From Arthrobotrys musiformis (lineage: Eukaryota; Ascomycota; Orbiliomycetes; Orbiliales; Orbiliaceae): a stretch of DNA of 64,000 bases. The translations under genes and the position numbers were made by a program. Every line of letters begins with the position of its first letter. Position 1 is the stretch's first letter. The DNA lies in contig JAVHJL010000009.1 in assembly GCA_036971715.1 (NCBI GenBank), positions 682,001 through 746,000 of the forward strand. The letters are read 5' to 3'. The notes beneath the pieces were generated by a model. It saw nothing but the letters and a program-made list of their open reading frames with translations, was not told the DNA's origin and searched no databases. Shown one piece after another: positions 11,438 to 22,012 of this stretch.

Positions 11438-13889
11438 ACTGCCTGCCCACTCAAAACCATACCCGATATAGCTTTACTATGTAGATATCAATGTACTTTT
11501 ATTTCCAACTGACAGAGCGATATACTGAATCAAAGCGAAAAGAATAAAAATGTTTATATATTTTGCGAGATGTTTGATGTGTCAACAGATAAATTACGCT
11601 GTTCAATCACGGAAGCGAAGTAAGGACTGAGAGCGTACTCAAAGATCGTTGATACGATGAAGATTTATATTGTCTATTATCCACATAGTCTTTGTTGATG
11701 GACAAAACCACGAACTTTTGATGACTTTGGGATATCCAGCTCAAGATGAGTCCAGCAGAAGGAGCAGACCGAGCGAGGCACAAGACGTTGACTACTGAAA
11801 GAATGGATTGTAGAAACAGTATATGGAGATATTAGAAAAGAGTGTGAATCATTTCCATTGCATTACTCCGAGATGTTATATACATTGCGTGATAGAAATA
11901 GAGACCGCATCGGTCGACGGGATGCGGATGAGTACGAATCGAGCGAGAGGTTGAATTGAGGATTGAAGATGAGGTTGAAGTTCAATCTGTGTCGCACAGC
12001 AAATTTAATAGCGAACGCCAAGAAAAAACGTGCGAAAATATCACACCCAACGCAAAAGTACCCATAACCAGCGTTTTCATGATACAAATTTCAAAGCGGT
12101 CCTTGCGCCGGAGAGTAAATATCCGCAGCATTTTAACTGTTGACGCAATAATGTGTAAGTGGCGTGTCGGAGATATACCCATCTATATTTGGTGGTCAAA
12201 TCCAGGTAACATCTGTTATATCAGCGCGGTCGGTCGGCGCTATGTTATTCCAACGGGGACTTCAGTGGATCCCACCCGCCCCGTATCGTGGGTGCGCCTA
12301 AGACCATGGATACGGATGTTTCGAGAAGTAAATATCGGGATGTATATAATATGTCCGTATTTGGCTGGCTTGCCTGTAAAAAGGTCCGAGTATAAGTGAT
12401 TCCGAGGCGGCAGTGGCCGCAAGCCAGTCCCGGGCGTTTCCTACAATACGATTACCTAATATACCAGTACGAGTATTCTGCGAGTAATTATAATATCAAA
12501 CAGATAAGGAAATTTAAAAATCCAATATATTGAGTGGCATGTTTTAAGCCTTGAGCTGGGAGACAACCTTTACAGGATCTATATCAACTGGTTTGTATTT
12601 AAATTATATAATTAAATCTTGCAAACAAACAGTCAAGGTCCGATGTAAGATGACACCATGGTAACAAAACTGTTCAGCAAGGGCCGCCAGGACGCTGGTG
12701 TGACAATTGCAACAGATAGACCTAAGTACGTATATATATCACCGCCCGTAGATGTCACCAAAGGATTCTATGGGTTACCTTTAAATGCAAGCAGCCGGTT
12801 GCTAAATTAATCAACTAATCAATAGTTTCGTAGAAAATCGTTTCCCCAAATGGGTCCCGGGCCCTTCGGCTTAAAACGTGGCATGCAATTATAATCGACC
12901 TGAACTGTTGAGCGATAAAAAACGCTCCACGACGCCCTAGAGAGTTTTTTACGGAATCAAGAGCCCGATCTATCGCGTCCATGCGCCCCAGCGATAAGGC
13001 CCTTGCTTCGATATATCTCACCATTCCCTTCCCAGAATAATTCCTTCCCAAATACATCTTAGACCGGGATTATGTGTTGTCAAAGGGAAAGAGAGGCCAT
13101 GTCCGAGATCCACTCCAGAGCCGCAGCTAGCCCCGAACGGGCGATAGTGGTGATTGTCAGTCGATGGTGCCCTTGCGGTGTTCCCTTCCGCGACGGGTGA
13201 GCTGAGCCCTTTGCAAATTCAATTCCATAGAAAATACTGATTGTATCTCAACAAGTTCGAGTATTAATTGTGGTCACTAGAATAGAGAGGGGAGGAGGAG
13301 GAAGAGGAAGAGGGAAAAAAAAAAGAATGGGGAAGCCCCGACTCCGGCGGATTTCCTCCTTCTGGGACATCCCGGTGGACGAGCGAGCGCAGGGGCAGAT
13401 CAGAGACGGCATCAAACATGGCTGACCGTGGCATGGCAGAGCATTAATTTATATCGCCAACGAACGACGATGTTTTGCTGACCAGGACGGTAGAGACAAT
13501 CCGCAGCCCGGTCTTTAGCTTTGATCGGTCAGAGCTCCTGTGCATGCACATGTGCGGAACTTGGTGCTTGGCCACCAGACGCATTGAATCCGAGAGAGGG
13601 ATTAGAAGAGAAAGAAGAAAGTCGCCTGGCACTGTCTGATTGGGAAATTAAGTTAGTGCCAGTATCGACCGGACCTCGTCTTGAATTCAATTCCAGTTGA
13701 AGGCTGTGCTTCCCGTCTTATTCAATTTCCTCCTTTCGCTGGCGGGGCCCCGAGAGGAAAAAATAAATAAATGAAAAAATGAAAAATGAAAAAAATGTTT
13801 TATCTGTGTCGAGGATATTAATATATACTTACTCAAGTACCATCACGGTGCCGTTAGGAGGAGTGGTCGAGTCAAGTCGAGTCCCAAGA
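11438..13889. other. Gene-poor intergenic region
   Basis: Apart from the doubtful small gene at 13890-14146, I see no protein with a recognisable domain, no tRNA and no clear repeat. The longest open frame (11956-12399) has no conserved look and no plausible splice partners. Base composition is mixed, with AT-rich patches, for example near 12480-12610. Confidence 0.5.
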
Positions 13890-14146
13890 TTAATTAAAAT
13901 TGCGATTGGCTTCATCAGCCAGCCAAAATAACCCCCCGGACCCCCTCATATCGTTCTCTTCTCTGATCATCATCATCGCGATATCACCATTCCTCTCACC
14001 ATACTTACTAACCGCCTGCGAGATATATCCAACATCAGTCAACAGTTGTGATAGATTGTAGTTAACTGCGTAGTAACCTGCAGTTGCATTGCAACCGAAT
14101 ATACTAATAATCCAAACAGAATCCAAAACATACCTGCAGTTTCCAT
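13890..14146 (-). CDS. Possible small two-exon gene, unknown function
   Basis: I do not recognise the product. On the minus strand ATGGAAACTGCAG (14146-14134) is followed by a GTATGT...CTGCAG interval of 56 nt (14133-14078), the usual intron length here. Joining it to 14077-13890 gives an open frame of about 66 residues that begins METAGYYAVNYNLSQLL and contains GYISQAVSKYGERNG. The splice signals and reading frame agree, but there is no signal peptide, no known domain, and the coding exon 1 is only 13 nt. It could equally be a chance open frame. Treat as a hypothesis. Confidence 0.22.
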
Positions 14147-14967
14147 CGTTCATCCATTCCTGTTCCTCATTCGCCTCGCATTGCATCGATATTATAGTAA
14201 TATCCCCAGGATTTGCTGGCCAAGCAAGGCCCTCGGATTCAAAGGCCTTCTGCCTACTTATCCCCAGCTAGCCAGCCGCTAGGAACATCAACTCGAATTC
14301 CGAAGCCCCGTCGCGGGATTACTGTACCGCCTGCCTGCCTGCCTGGCCCAGTCGATCAAGCTTGACTCGTTAACTCCACGTTGCATCGCTTCAACGGAAT
14401 TTGACAGAACCGCAGTGCAGCGCCGTGCAGTGCTGTCGCTGTGCATGCCACCGGCCACCGTCGTCGTATACCAGACATCCCTCCATTGGATTCAATTCGA
14501 GGCTACCTCCAAGTTAATAGTGCAACGGTGCGGTGGAGTGCAGTGCAGTGCGGTGGAGTGCATGCAGCCAGCTTGCCCTGCAGTTGACGTTGCTTGCTTG
14601 CTTAACAGCTGTTGACTTGAACGAACACACGACACCGGTCAACTGTGACCCAGAATTCCCGCCTGCATCCATCAACCTCTTCATCAATCAACCAAACCCG
14701 ACAGGCCTTCTTACCATCTTCCATCGTATCCCTGCCACAGCCTCGTCGAAACATTTCGGCCTTCTTCTTTACCCGGCGTCCTTTGGTTCTTTGCTCCTTC
14801 GAAACTCAATCTCTCGATAACTTAACTTAGCCTTTTTTCCCTCGTCTTTTTTCCAAGTTACTTGACTTCTCCAACATCATCGACGGGTCGCCCAAAATAC
14901 CCTCAACAACTTGGCAACCCCCCGGCCCCCTGCCTTCGAAAACAACACCCCATCGCCATCGCCAGCC
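14147..14967. other. Upstream region of the F-box-like gene
   Basis: No gene seen. Contains short repeated words (CTGCCTGC, and GTGCAGTGCGGTGGAGTGCA-like GTGGAGTG/GCAGTGC units around 14400-14565) and then CT-rich leader sequence before the ATG at 14968. Confidence 0.5.
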
Positions 14968-15603
14968 ATGGACTCCGACATCGAAATGGAGCTTGACGTC
15001 TCCACGCCATCGTCTTCCACAACCGACCTCACAATACCGCCTCTCAGCCTTTCTCCGTCGTCTCATAAGTGTCGTCGTATCGACCTTCCTCCCGAAATCA
15101 TCCTCGAAATACTCTCCTTGTGCGCCTGGGAAGATCAAGATGTCTTCCGGCAAGTCTCCGACCTATGGGAATCTTACGTCTCGAAAGCCCTCCGTCGCAC
15201 GCGATTCATATACCCGGATCCGTTAACCCCTCTTCCGGCTTCCCTGTCTAAATCTACAAGATACGTCTGCGGAACTCATAAACTGCTTCGCTCGCTGACA
15301 ATGTCATACCTCTGGACACGCCCTACTGATGAATTAAGACTCGACAAGCGCTCCGATGGGACCTGGTGGCCTGAGGGGAGCGTCACTGAAGAATGGCTTT
15401 CCAAAACTTTCTTCTGGACGGAAAGCTGTACGGACCCACCGATGAAAGGGGTCAAAATCCGATTAAAGGGATGTTATTGGAACAACCAAGAGGGTGACTT
15501 GGTACTCCAGATGACGTGTTTTGCGGGGAAAGGTGATGCGGTTAGTGCAGCGGATGTATGTTCAAGGATTAAAAGGCTATTTGCCGCAAGCCCCTACCGG
15601 TAG
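14968..15603 (+). CDS. F-box-like domain protein, unknown substrate
   Basis: Predicted 211-residue intronless protein. I chose the ATG at 14968 (MDSDIEMELDV); the frame is open further upstream only from a non-ATG codon. After a Ser/Thr/Pro-rich N-terminus, residues about 38-75 fit an F-box: RRIDLPPEIILEILSL, then SDLWESYVSKALRRTRF. This helix bundle normally binds Skp1 in SCF ubiquitin ligases, with the C-terminal part recruiting the target. The C-terminal 130 residues show no leucine-rich or WD repeats and are not recognised. The F-box call rests on the LPPEI/ILS pattern only; the protein is short for the family, so a missed 3' exon beyond the in-frame stop (15601) is possible. Confidence 0.6.
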   Translation: MDSDIEMELDVSTPSSSTTDLTIPPLSLSPSSHKCRRIDLPPEIILEILSLCAWEDQDVFRQVSDLWESYVSKALRRTRFIYPDPLTPLPASLSKSTRYVCGTHKLLRSLTMSYLWTRPTDELRLDKRSDGTWWPEGSVTEEWLSKTFFWTESCTDPPMKGVKIRLKGCYWNNQEGDLVLQMTCFAGKGDAVSAADVCSRIKRLFAASPYR

Positions 15604-15987
15604 GTTTTTTATCATGATACAGCTCCGGCTTTGTCCCGATTCCTTCTAACAAATAGATAGAAATGTATTGGTTTACGACATAGAGTTGAAGATGGGAGAC
15701 GACGGCATCGCATATCTGGGTGGAAAAGCAGTCTTGACGAAAAAGTCTTGATTCCTTTTGTTGGGAGGCATCGACATTCGATTTCGCATTTATTTGGAAC
15801 ATTTATTTATCACAATCTGGCGTTGAAACGGATAACGGGACGAGATTCCAATTTATTTATTTAGCAAGAGCGTGGGACGTATGGAGTCAACTGGAAACGC
15901 TCAATTAACAAAAAAGCCTTGAATTCGAAAAATACACCCGCAAATATACACCGGAACGCCTCTTTAACTACACAATTGAACAAATCG
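15604..15987. other. Convergent 3' region
   Basis: AT-rich spacer between the convergent F-box-like and LysM genes. No gene seen. Confidence 0.5.
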
Positions 15988-17149
15988 CTACCGAAAGAAA
16001 CCCTTCCGCAGCCCCACAGACCCGGTTTTACTCGATCTTGCCTTCCCGACTTTTACCCTCGAGCTCATCCCTCCATTTAGAGCTTCCCACCGCTCATCAG
16101 CAGTCCATTTCTCAACCGCCTTTTCGAGATCCCACCCGCTCTCGTTGAGATAAAGCTTTGCAATATCATACTCTATACACTTCGTTCGGATCTGGAATCT
16201 TTTGAGTGTACTTTCTCCTTCGGATTGCACCGGGTTTGGCGAGAGCGACGGGCCGCTGTACTGGTCTCTGGGGATTAGTATGTAATTGCGTCCAGCCAGC
16301 AGGGAATCCGAGTATAGTCGATTGTGGGAGCGGATTACACCGGATGGAATTGAATACTGGAACGATATGGATATCACGGAGTCGCTTGGAAGAAGATAGT
16401 GTATTAACGAATCGGAAGGATCAATCGTTCTAGGAGCATCGGAGGAGTATGGCGGTGGATATGAAGGAACTTTGCTTAATGTGTACGGAGGGGGTTCTTC
16501 TGATTTTATTTCTCTGTCGGTGTCTTGATCTACCTGAGGGCGTTTTATGGGACAGAATGGGCCTATCGGTTTTTTAAAATCATCATTATTGTCATTATTA
16601 TTATCACCATCGATTTGTTTTTTGTATCTCCCAATTGTTTTTCCCCGGATCCATGGAGGTTTTTGTTATCATTTAGCGACCCTTGATTCCCCTTGTGCTT
16701 TTTCACCTTTTCCGCTGGAGTTCTTTGGTTTGATTTTTGATTTTTTGAATTTGATTTTCTTGGTTTCGTTTTTTTTTTTTTTTTCAAAGTTTTTGCAGCG
16801 TTTTTGATTTGCTTTTGGGGGTGTGGTTTCTTTTGCAAGGTTTTAATGAGGGTGGAATAGATCTGATTTGATACTCACAGTATGTAATGAATCTTGGGTT
16901 TTTCTTTTTTTCTCAATCCCGGTATCAGTAAAGTAACTATTTACAGCGGGGGGTTGCAAACTCATGTTAGAGTAGAATACGAACCGATATACAGATATAA
17001 CAAACGTAGCGTCCGCAGCACTCGGATTTGTAGTTTGGGGGTGAGATTTCGGCGGTCTTTTCGTCTGGGGTTTTTTCGTTTAGGTCGGGGGTTGAGGGGA
17101 GGTTTTGGAGGAGGGTTTGGCAGGTTGAGCAGGCGGATGGGGTTGTCAT
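15988..17149 (-). CDS. Zinc-finger/LysM domain protein, probably intracellular
   Basis: Three exons on the minus strand (17149-16985, 16903-16879, 16562-15988) give 254 residues. The N-terminus holds a cysteine array, ACSTCQ...ECCGRYVCYICISKNPRF followed by ITYCPFC, which looks like a RING-type or treble-clef zinc site. The middle is Pro/Tyr-rich (PPPYTLSKVPSYPPPY). Residues about 130-175 form a LysM domain: IHYLLPSDSVISISFQYSIP, then NRLYSDSLLAGRNYILIP. A helical C-terminal segment follows (LYLNESGWDLEKAVEKW, UBA-like). There is no signal peptide, so this is not a secreted chitin-binding effector but the conserved cytosolic LysM family of ascomycetes, whose role is not known to me. The 25-nt middle exon and the 316-nt second intron were chosen because only this splicing keeps KNPRFITYCPFC in frame. 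Confidence 0.8.
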
Positions 17150-18830
17150 TTTTGGTGATGTTGATGGGTGTAGACGGGTTTGGATGAAGATGGGATGGGG
17201 ATGGATTATAAATGGAGGTTTGGGATCGGTTGGGTTGCCACATGCGTTATGCATATATGTCTACGTCCGCCACCCGAGCTTAAGCTTTGTTTAGCCCGTG
17301 GTATAGCAGCATCTACGAGGTACGGGTTCGTCTGATGTTGGTCCGGACGGAAGAATAGGTTGATATACATCTGACTTGATGCTGGGAAGTTATGGATATC
17401 TATATCTACCGGCCCTCATTGCATTGCGTAAGATTACGGTTCGATCGAGGCACTACGGGCGTCCTAAATGCAACAAAGTGCAACAAGTTTTTTTAATTCC
17501 GTGATCATGCGTGGTGGAGAGAACCGGAGATAGTTGACATCATACATCATTACTCGTAGTCTAGGGACGAAGTTACTTGCTTCGAACGAGCTAACAGGCC
17601 TAGTCACTGCAGTGGTTGTTTTATTTTATTTTATTTTGGTTGTTAAATTTGGGTCAATTTGGAAATGAATCGGGCCTTTTGGCTTAAGCGCTCTGTGGTT
17701 TAGGATCCGAGGGGATATATAAAGTCCTCTCGATCGTAGTTTTGAATTTTCACGTTGCCGCATGTACGATAGATAGGTGGAATACATTTGCCTTTGCAAT
17801 GCAATGAGTATAATTACATCAGGGCGAGTTTACTTATTAGAAGTGGTGTTCCATTGTAAAGATCTGGATTGTATTGCAGTAAGCCTATTGCGCTTGATCA
17901 ATTGAGAAGCTTAAGACAAAAGCACGGGTTCATGAAACTAGGGAGCTGGTATATACCGATACCACAGGAGTCAGCTGTTAGTAGTGATATAGAAGTCAGT
18001 AGCAAAGTCTAAACTTGAGACAGCTCTGAGCTGAGGCAATCGTATCATATCAGACTAGATCTTGAATTTCGTGTACTGCTAAGCTAAGGCTACAACATCC
18101 GGCACCCTGGGATCCAGACCTGCATGGTATATACGATGTACTAATATATAAGGCAAAATCATTTGTACGTTGAGTAATGCTTTCGGAATGTCAACGGTTG
18201 GTTAAAATATGTATACCTAGCCATATGATCGTAGGATTGTAAATATCTATCAAATACATATCGCTGGTGCTTTAGCGCACTAAGAGATGACAGTTGTCTA
18301 TAAGTGCCTATTCAGTAACCTTATATATAATTATATGAACGATGAAGAAAACACTGATATTGCATAGATTTCCGCGAAGTACCTTGTGAACAATAAATAC
18401 TTACATACCCCGCTAATACAATGCAATGGCAGCACCCGTGTCTCCTTAAGCTTAAGTCTAGACCTAGATTTAGATCAGGAGTTGTGACCCCTGTCATTTT
18501 GCATTTCACATTTTGTGAAGTTTCGTCCGACTACCACAAAAGTGGATGCAGGCCGCGTTGCCCAGTCTGCACGTCTGGATCTTCGGCACCACCATTTCGG
18601 CATTCTTGAGCATAAATACCAATCTTAGGCAAGGAAAAAAAGTAGTTTAAAATTGGAAAACCCAGTTGGCTTGTACATGTCATATTATTTTGTACCCTGT
18701 AGACCAGCTCTCTCGCGAGAATACCGACTCCGTGCTACGATCACCGACATCCCGGTTCGGAAGGAATTCCGGTTTGAATTCATGAGTTTATATTTACGAC
18801 TAAGCTTGAGATATACAGGGTATCTATGCA
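17150..18830. other. Divergent intergenic region, LysM gene / CAS1 gene
   Basis: 1.7 kb without a supported gene. AT-rich, with scattered short open frames (up to 62 residues) that have no domain. It should contain promoters for both flanking genes, which point away from each other. Confidence 0.5.
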
Positions 18831-21700
18831 ATGGACCGCGAACGACCCACACGGTACAGACAGGCGGCGCAGGCTACCACCCGCGCGCCACCGCGGTATA
18901 TTCGAAGCCCGGACTCGGACTCGGACGATGATTTTGATTTTGAGGAAGAGAAGGCGAGGAGGGATGTTATCTTGAAGAAAATGTTCAATGTGTCTGCGGT
19001 GTTTGTGATTTTGCTCTTGATTGCTTTGACAGGGGGACGGTATGATAATTATAGTATGTGGAGTCCTGGTCACGCGACTACCTTTGAGCTCAAAGAATTT
19101 CGAGCTGTTGGGATTTTATGCTAATTGCTGTTTTTTTTTTTAATATCTAAAAAGATTCGAGAGATCCTTATGGATGTGCTGCGATAACGAATGAAGGCCG
19201 CTGGTTGGAGTCTGATTCGAGTCCTGAGGACCCGCTTCGAACTTGGCAGCCGCTCGGGTGTCGATTGCATAATTATACCAGAAAGGATATAACGACATGT
19301 CTACCCGATCGCCGAATACTCTTCGTTGGGGACCAGGGTATTCAGTCCTTATATTACGCCACTATCGATAAGCTCCAGCCGGGGACCAGCTGGGCTGGAG
19401 AACAGGAAGAGGATAAAGTATTCACGAGCGATGGGGCCGGCGCTATTACTGTCGAGTTTGTATGGGATCCTTACCTAAATTCTTCTCGACTAGCTGGGGA
19501 GTTGGTACCTTGGAAGGGTGGGCAGGTTAAGGCTGAATATCGGGTGGATGAAAGTTACCATGCTCCGGCTCTCTTCATCGTCGGTGCGGGGATACGGTTC
19601 GCCAAAAAGGGATTTGACGAGAATCCAATTCGGGTGTGGCGGGAAGCCGTGGACCGTGTGGCGCTTCATATGCGATGGGGGGATCGGCCGACGTTCTTGG
19701 GGAATCAAGATATGTTGATGCTCGCGCCGGTCGAACACCCCGCGTGGGAGAAGCTTCCCCCGGGTGTGAAGAAGAGTTTTACGCCGTCGGTTGCGATTGA
19801 TATGAGTAGATATCTCAACTCGCTGGCTACGATTCAGGGATTGGATATAATCAGGGCATGGAAGGTTTCGTCGGATGAAAAGGTGGATTTGGTGGTTTCG
19901 AATCATGTCTACAATAAATATCATTCGAAGGAGACGAAGGCGGATGGGGTGGAATTGTTGAGCGAAGTTGCTGCGAGGAGGGTGGATATGCTGATGGGAT
20001 TGAGGTGCAATATTCTTTTGAAGGATATTGGAGAGCATATTTCAAGTGATTGCTGTGTATTGCCTCGGAGGGTCACTTGGTTGCAGGGGTTCATGAAGGG
20101 TTGGGGCCTATTGGTGGCCCTGGTGCTTAGGTTTTGGCGATTATGGTATGACTGGGACGACTCGCAGGACGAGTATGGCCGAAAATTACAGAACAAGGGT
20201 GCGTCTTTCCGTATATCCCTACTCTTTGTAATGCTTCTAACATAACTTATGATACGCTTAGGAAAAACATATTTGGTCGCACTGATTCATAACTATGGAC
20301 CAGGCAAGGAGGTCATAAGACAGATTTGGCGCCTCGCGTTTATCTTCGTCTTATGCCTCTTCGCAGATCGATCCCCGTTCTTTTACCGTATGGAGCGGTT
20401 TTGGTCCACTTCAAAGTTCCAAAAGGGTGTCCTTTTCATCGTTATTTCTGCGACCTTGACTTTCCGAAAGACAGTGGGGTCCCCGAATTCACGGGAGAGG
20501 AAAGAGGAGGCATTTTCAGAATGGACTGGTGCCGCGCTCGCGATTCACTTGGTTTCGTCATACCTCGGGGCCTCGACTGACTTCTCAACCTTCGCATTAA
20601 TATTTTTGAGTTCTGTTAAGTGGGCGACTGATCTCTTGCCGATGAGAAATTCAAGGGCTGGGGCCTTGTATTTTGTCAAAACGCTCGTCGATATCAATTA
20701 TGTGGCGATACCGATGAGTTTTATGATGAATAGCGAGTATGTGCTTTACCAAGTACCGGCTCTGCTTTCACTCTGGTTTGTGGTAACTTACACGCATGCC
20801 AAGGCTCGGATGTTGGTATACCGGTCCCCGGGGTGGCGTTTTAAAAAATATTTTATCATTGTGGCCACGGTGGTCGTTTTATTTGGGTTTAGGAGCGCTA
20901 GGATCCAGGAGGTTATATGGTGGCTGCTTAGGGTTACCTGTGGGATCAAGTGGAATGGTACTCTGGTCAAGGGGTTAATTGTTGACCACATGGTGACATC
21001 TTCCCTCGGGCTGGCGGTGGGGTGGTTTTACGTCGACGTTATTTCACCTTTGAGTCAGAGTCAGAGGGTACGGTACGAGCGTTATGCGGCTTATTCGGCT
21101 TTATCTGCGAGCATACTTTATTGTGTCCTGAAGGCAGGGGGGTTTAACTGGATGGATGAGTGGGGCCAAACTGTCTCTCTAGTGAAGATTGGGGGGTATG
21201 CAGCTATCAGGCTTTGGTTCATGGGTGGGGCGGCTAGGGAAAGTGGGTTCCTGGTCTGGTTGGGGAGTATGCAGGGTGCTGTTCTGGTCATGATGAATCA
21301 TCTTTGGCTGGCATTGGACGGGGAAGCGGTGTTGGATCTGGGGCTTTGGGAGTTTGATGATGCGGGTGTCAATTGGAATTTGGTCTTTTGGACACCGACG
21401 TTTTTGTATCTCTGCTGGATTGTAGAGGATTCTCGCGAGACGATGGTGAGGTGGGTTCTGGGGTGTCGTGGCGAGTCGACGTCTACAGCGAAGGAGGGAT
21501 ACATACAGGATAGGAAGAAGTCTGATGTTCTAGATGTCGAGGAGGTAATGGGCGGGGAGGGTAATGGTGATGCTGAGTCCGAAAAATGGGAGCCAAAAGT
21601 ACCATTCCCTATGAGCCGTCTGGAGGGACTTGCATCGAAGGGGGTCTTACGTGTGGCCTGGGTTCTTGCGGTCATCTGGATATTGAATTGGATGACTTGA
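18831..21700 (+). CDS. Cas1p-type 10-TM O-acetyltransferase with degenerate PC-esterase domain
   Basis: Member of the CAS1/CASD1 family: one N-terminal membrane anchor, a lumenal SGNH/PC-esterase domain and a C-terminal 10-TM acyltransferase. These enzymes O-acetylate glycans in the Golgi (Cryptococcus capsule, human sialic acid). Three exons: 18831-19053, 19155-20198, 20262-21700, giving 901 residues. An acidic cytosolic tail precedes the first TM (about 48-66). The esterase block I reads ILFVGDQGIQSLYYA, where family members have GDS: the nucleophile Ser is Gln135. The block that normally reads DG(L/V)H is DGVE (Asp338, Glu341). The 10-TM part is well preserved (FADRSPFFYRMERFWSTSKF, YVLYQVPALLSLWF, WLALDGEAVLDLGLW). 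So the protein is probably a pseudo-esterase or a paralogue with another job. Upstream of UTP10 on the same strand. Confidence 0.88.
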
Positions 21701-22012
21701 GGTCGAGAGTGTGTTGGAGGTGTGGTAATTGTAAAATTGCCCTTTTGGGGTTAGCCTAAATACAGGGATTCCAGTTCTCGCTTAATGGTCGCAAGGCCCA
21801 AAGAAAGAAAAAAATTAATTTTTTTGCGAACCAAAACTTCTTCTCCAAACATTTTCAATATCTCGAATTGTGACCAGGTTCCTCCATCGATGGCATCGAG
21901 CTGCAATTCCGGATTCTAACCGTCGCATTCGATACCGTTCGAATCGCGTGTATTTCTAGTCCATTCTTATTGTATTAAAAAAGTTATAGAAACGATACCG
22001 ACGCCTGCCATC
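21701..22012. promoter_or_regulatory. Spacer CAS1 gene to UTP10
   Basis: 312 bp between two same-strand genes; holds the 3' end of the CAS1 gene and the UTP10 promoter. No motif stands out. Confidence 0.4.

Noticed and set aside
16563..16838. Lys/Asn-rich minus-strand frame
   Set aside because: Lies inside the second intron of the LysM gene; low-complexity A-rich sequence.
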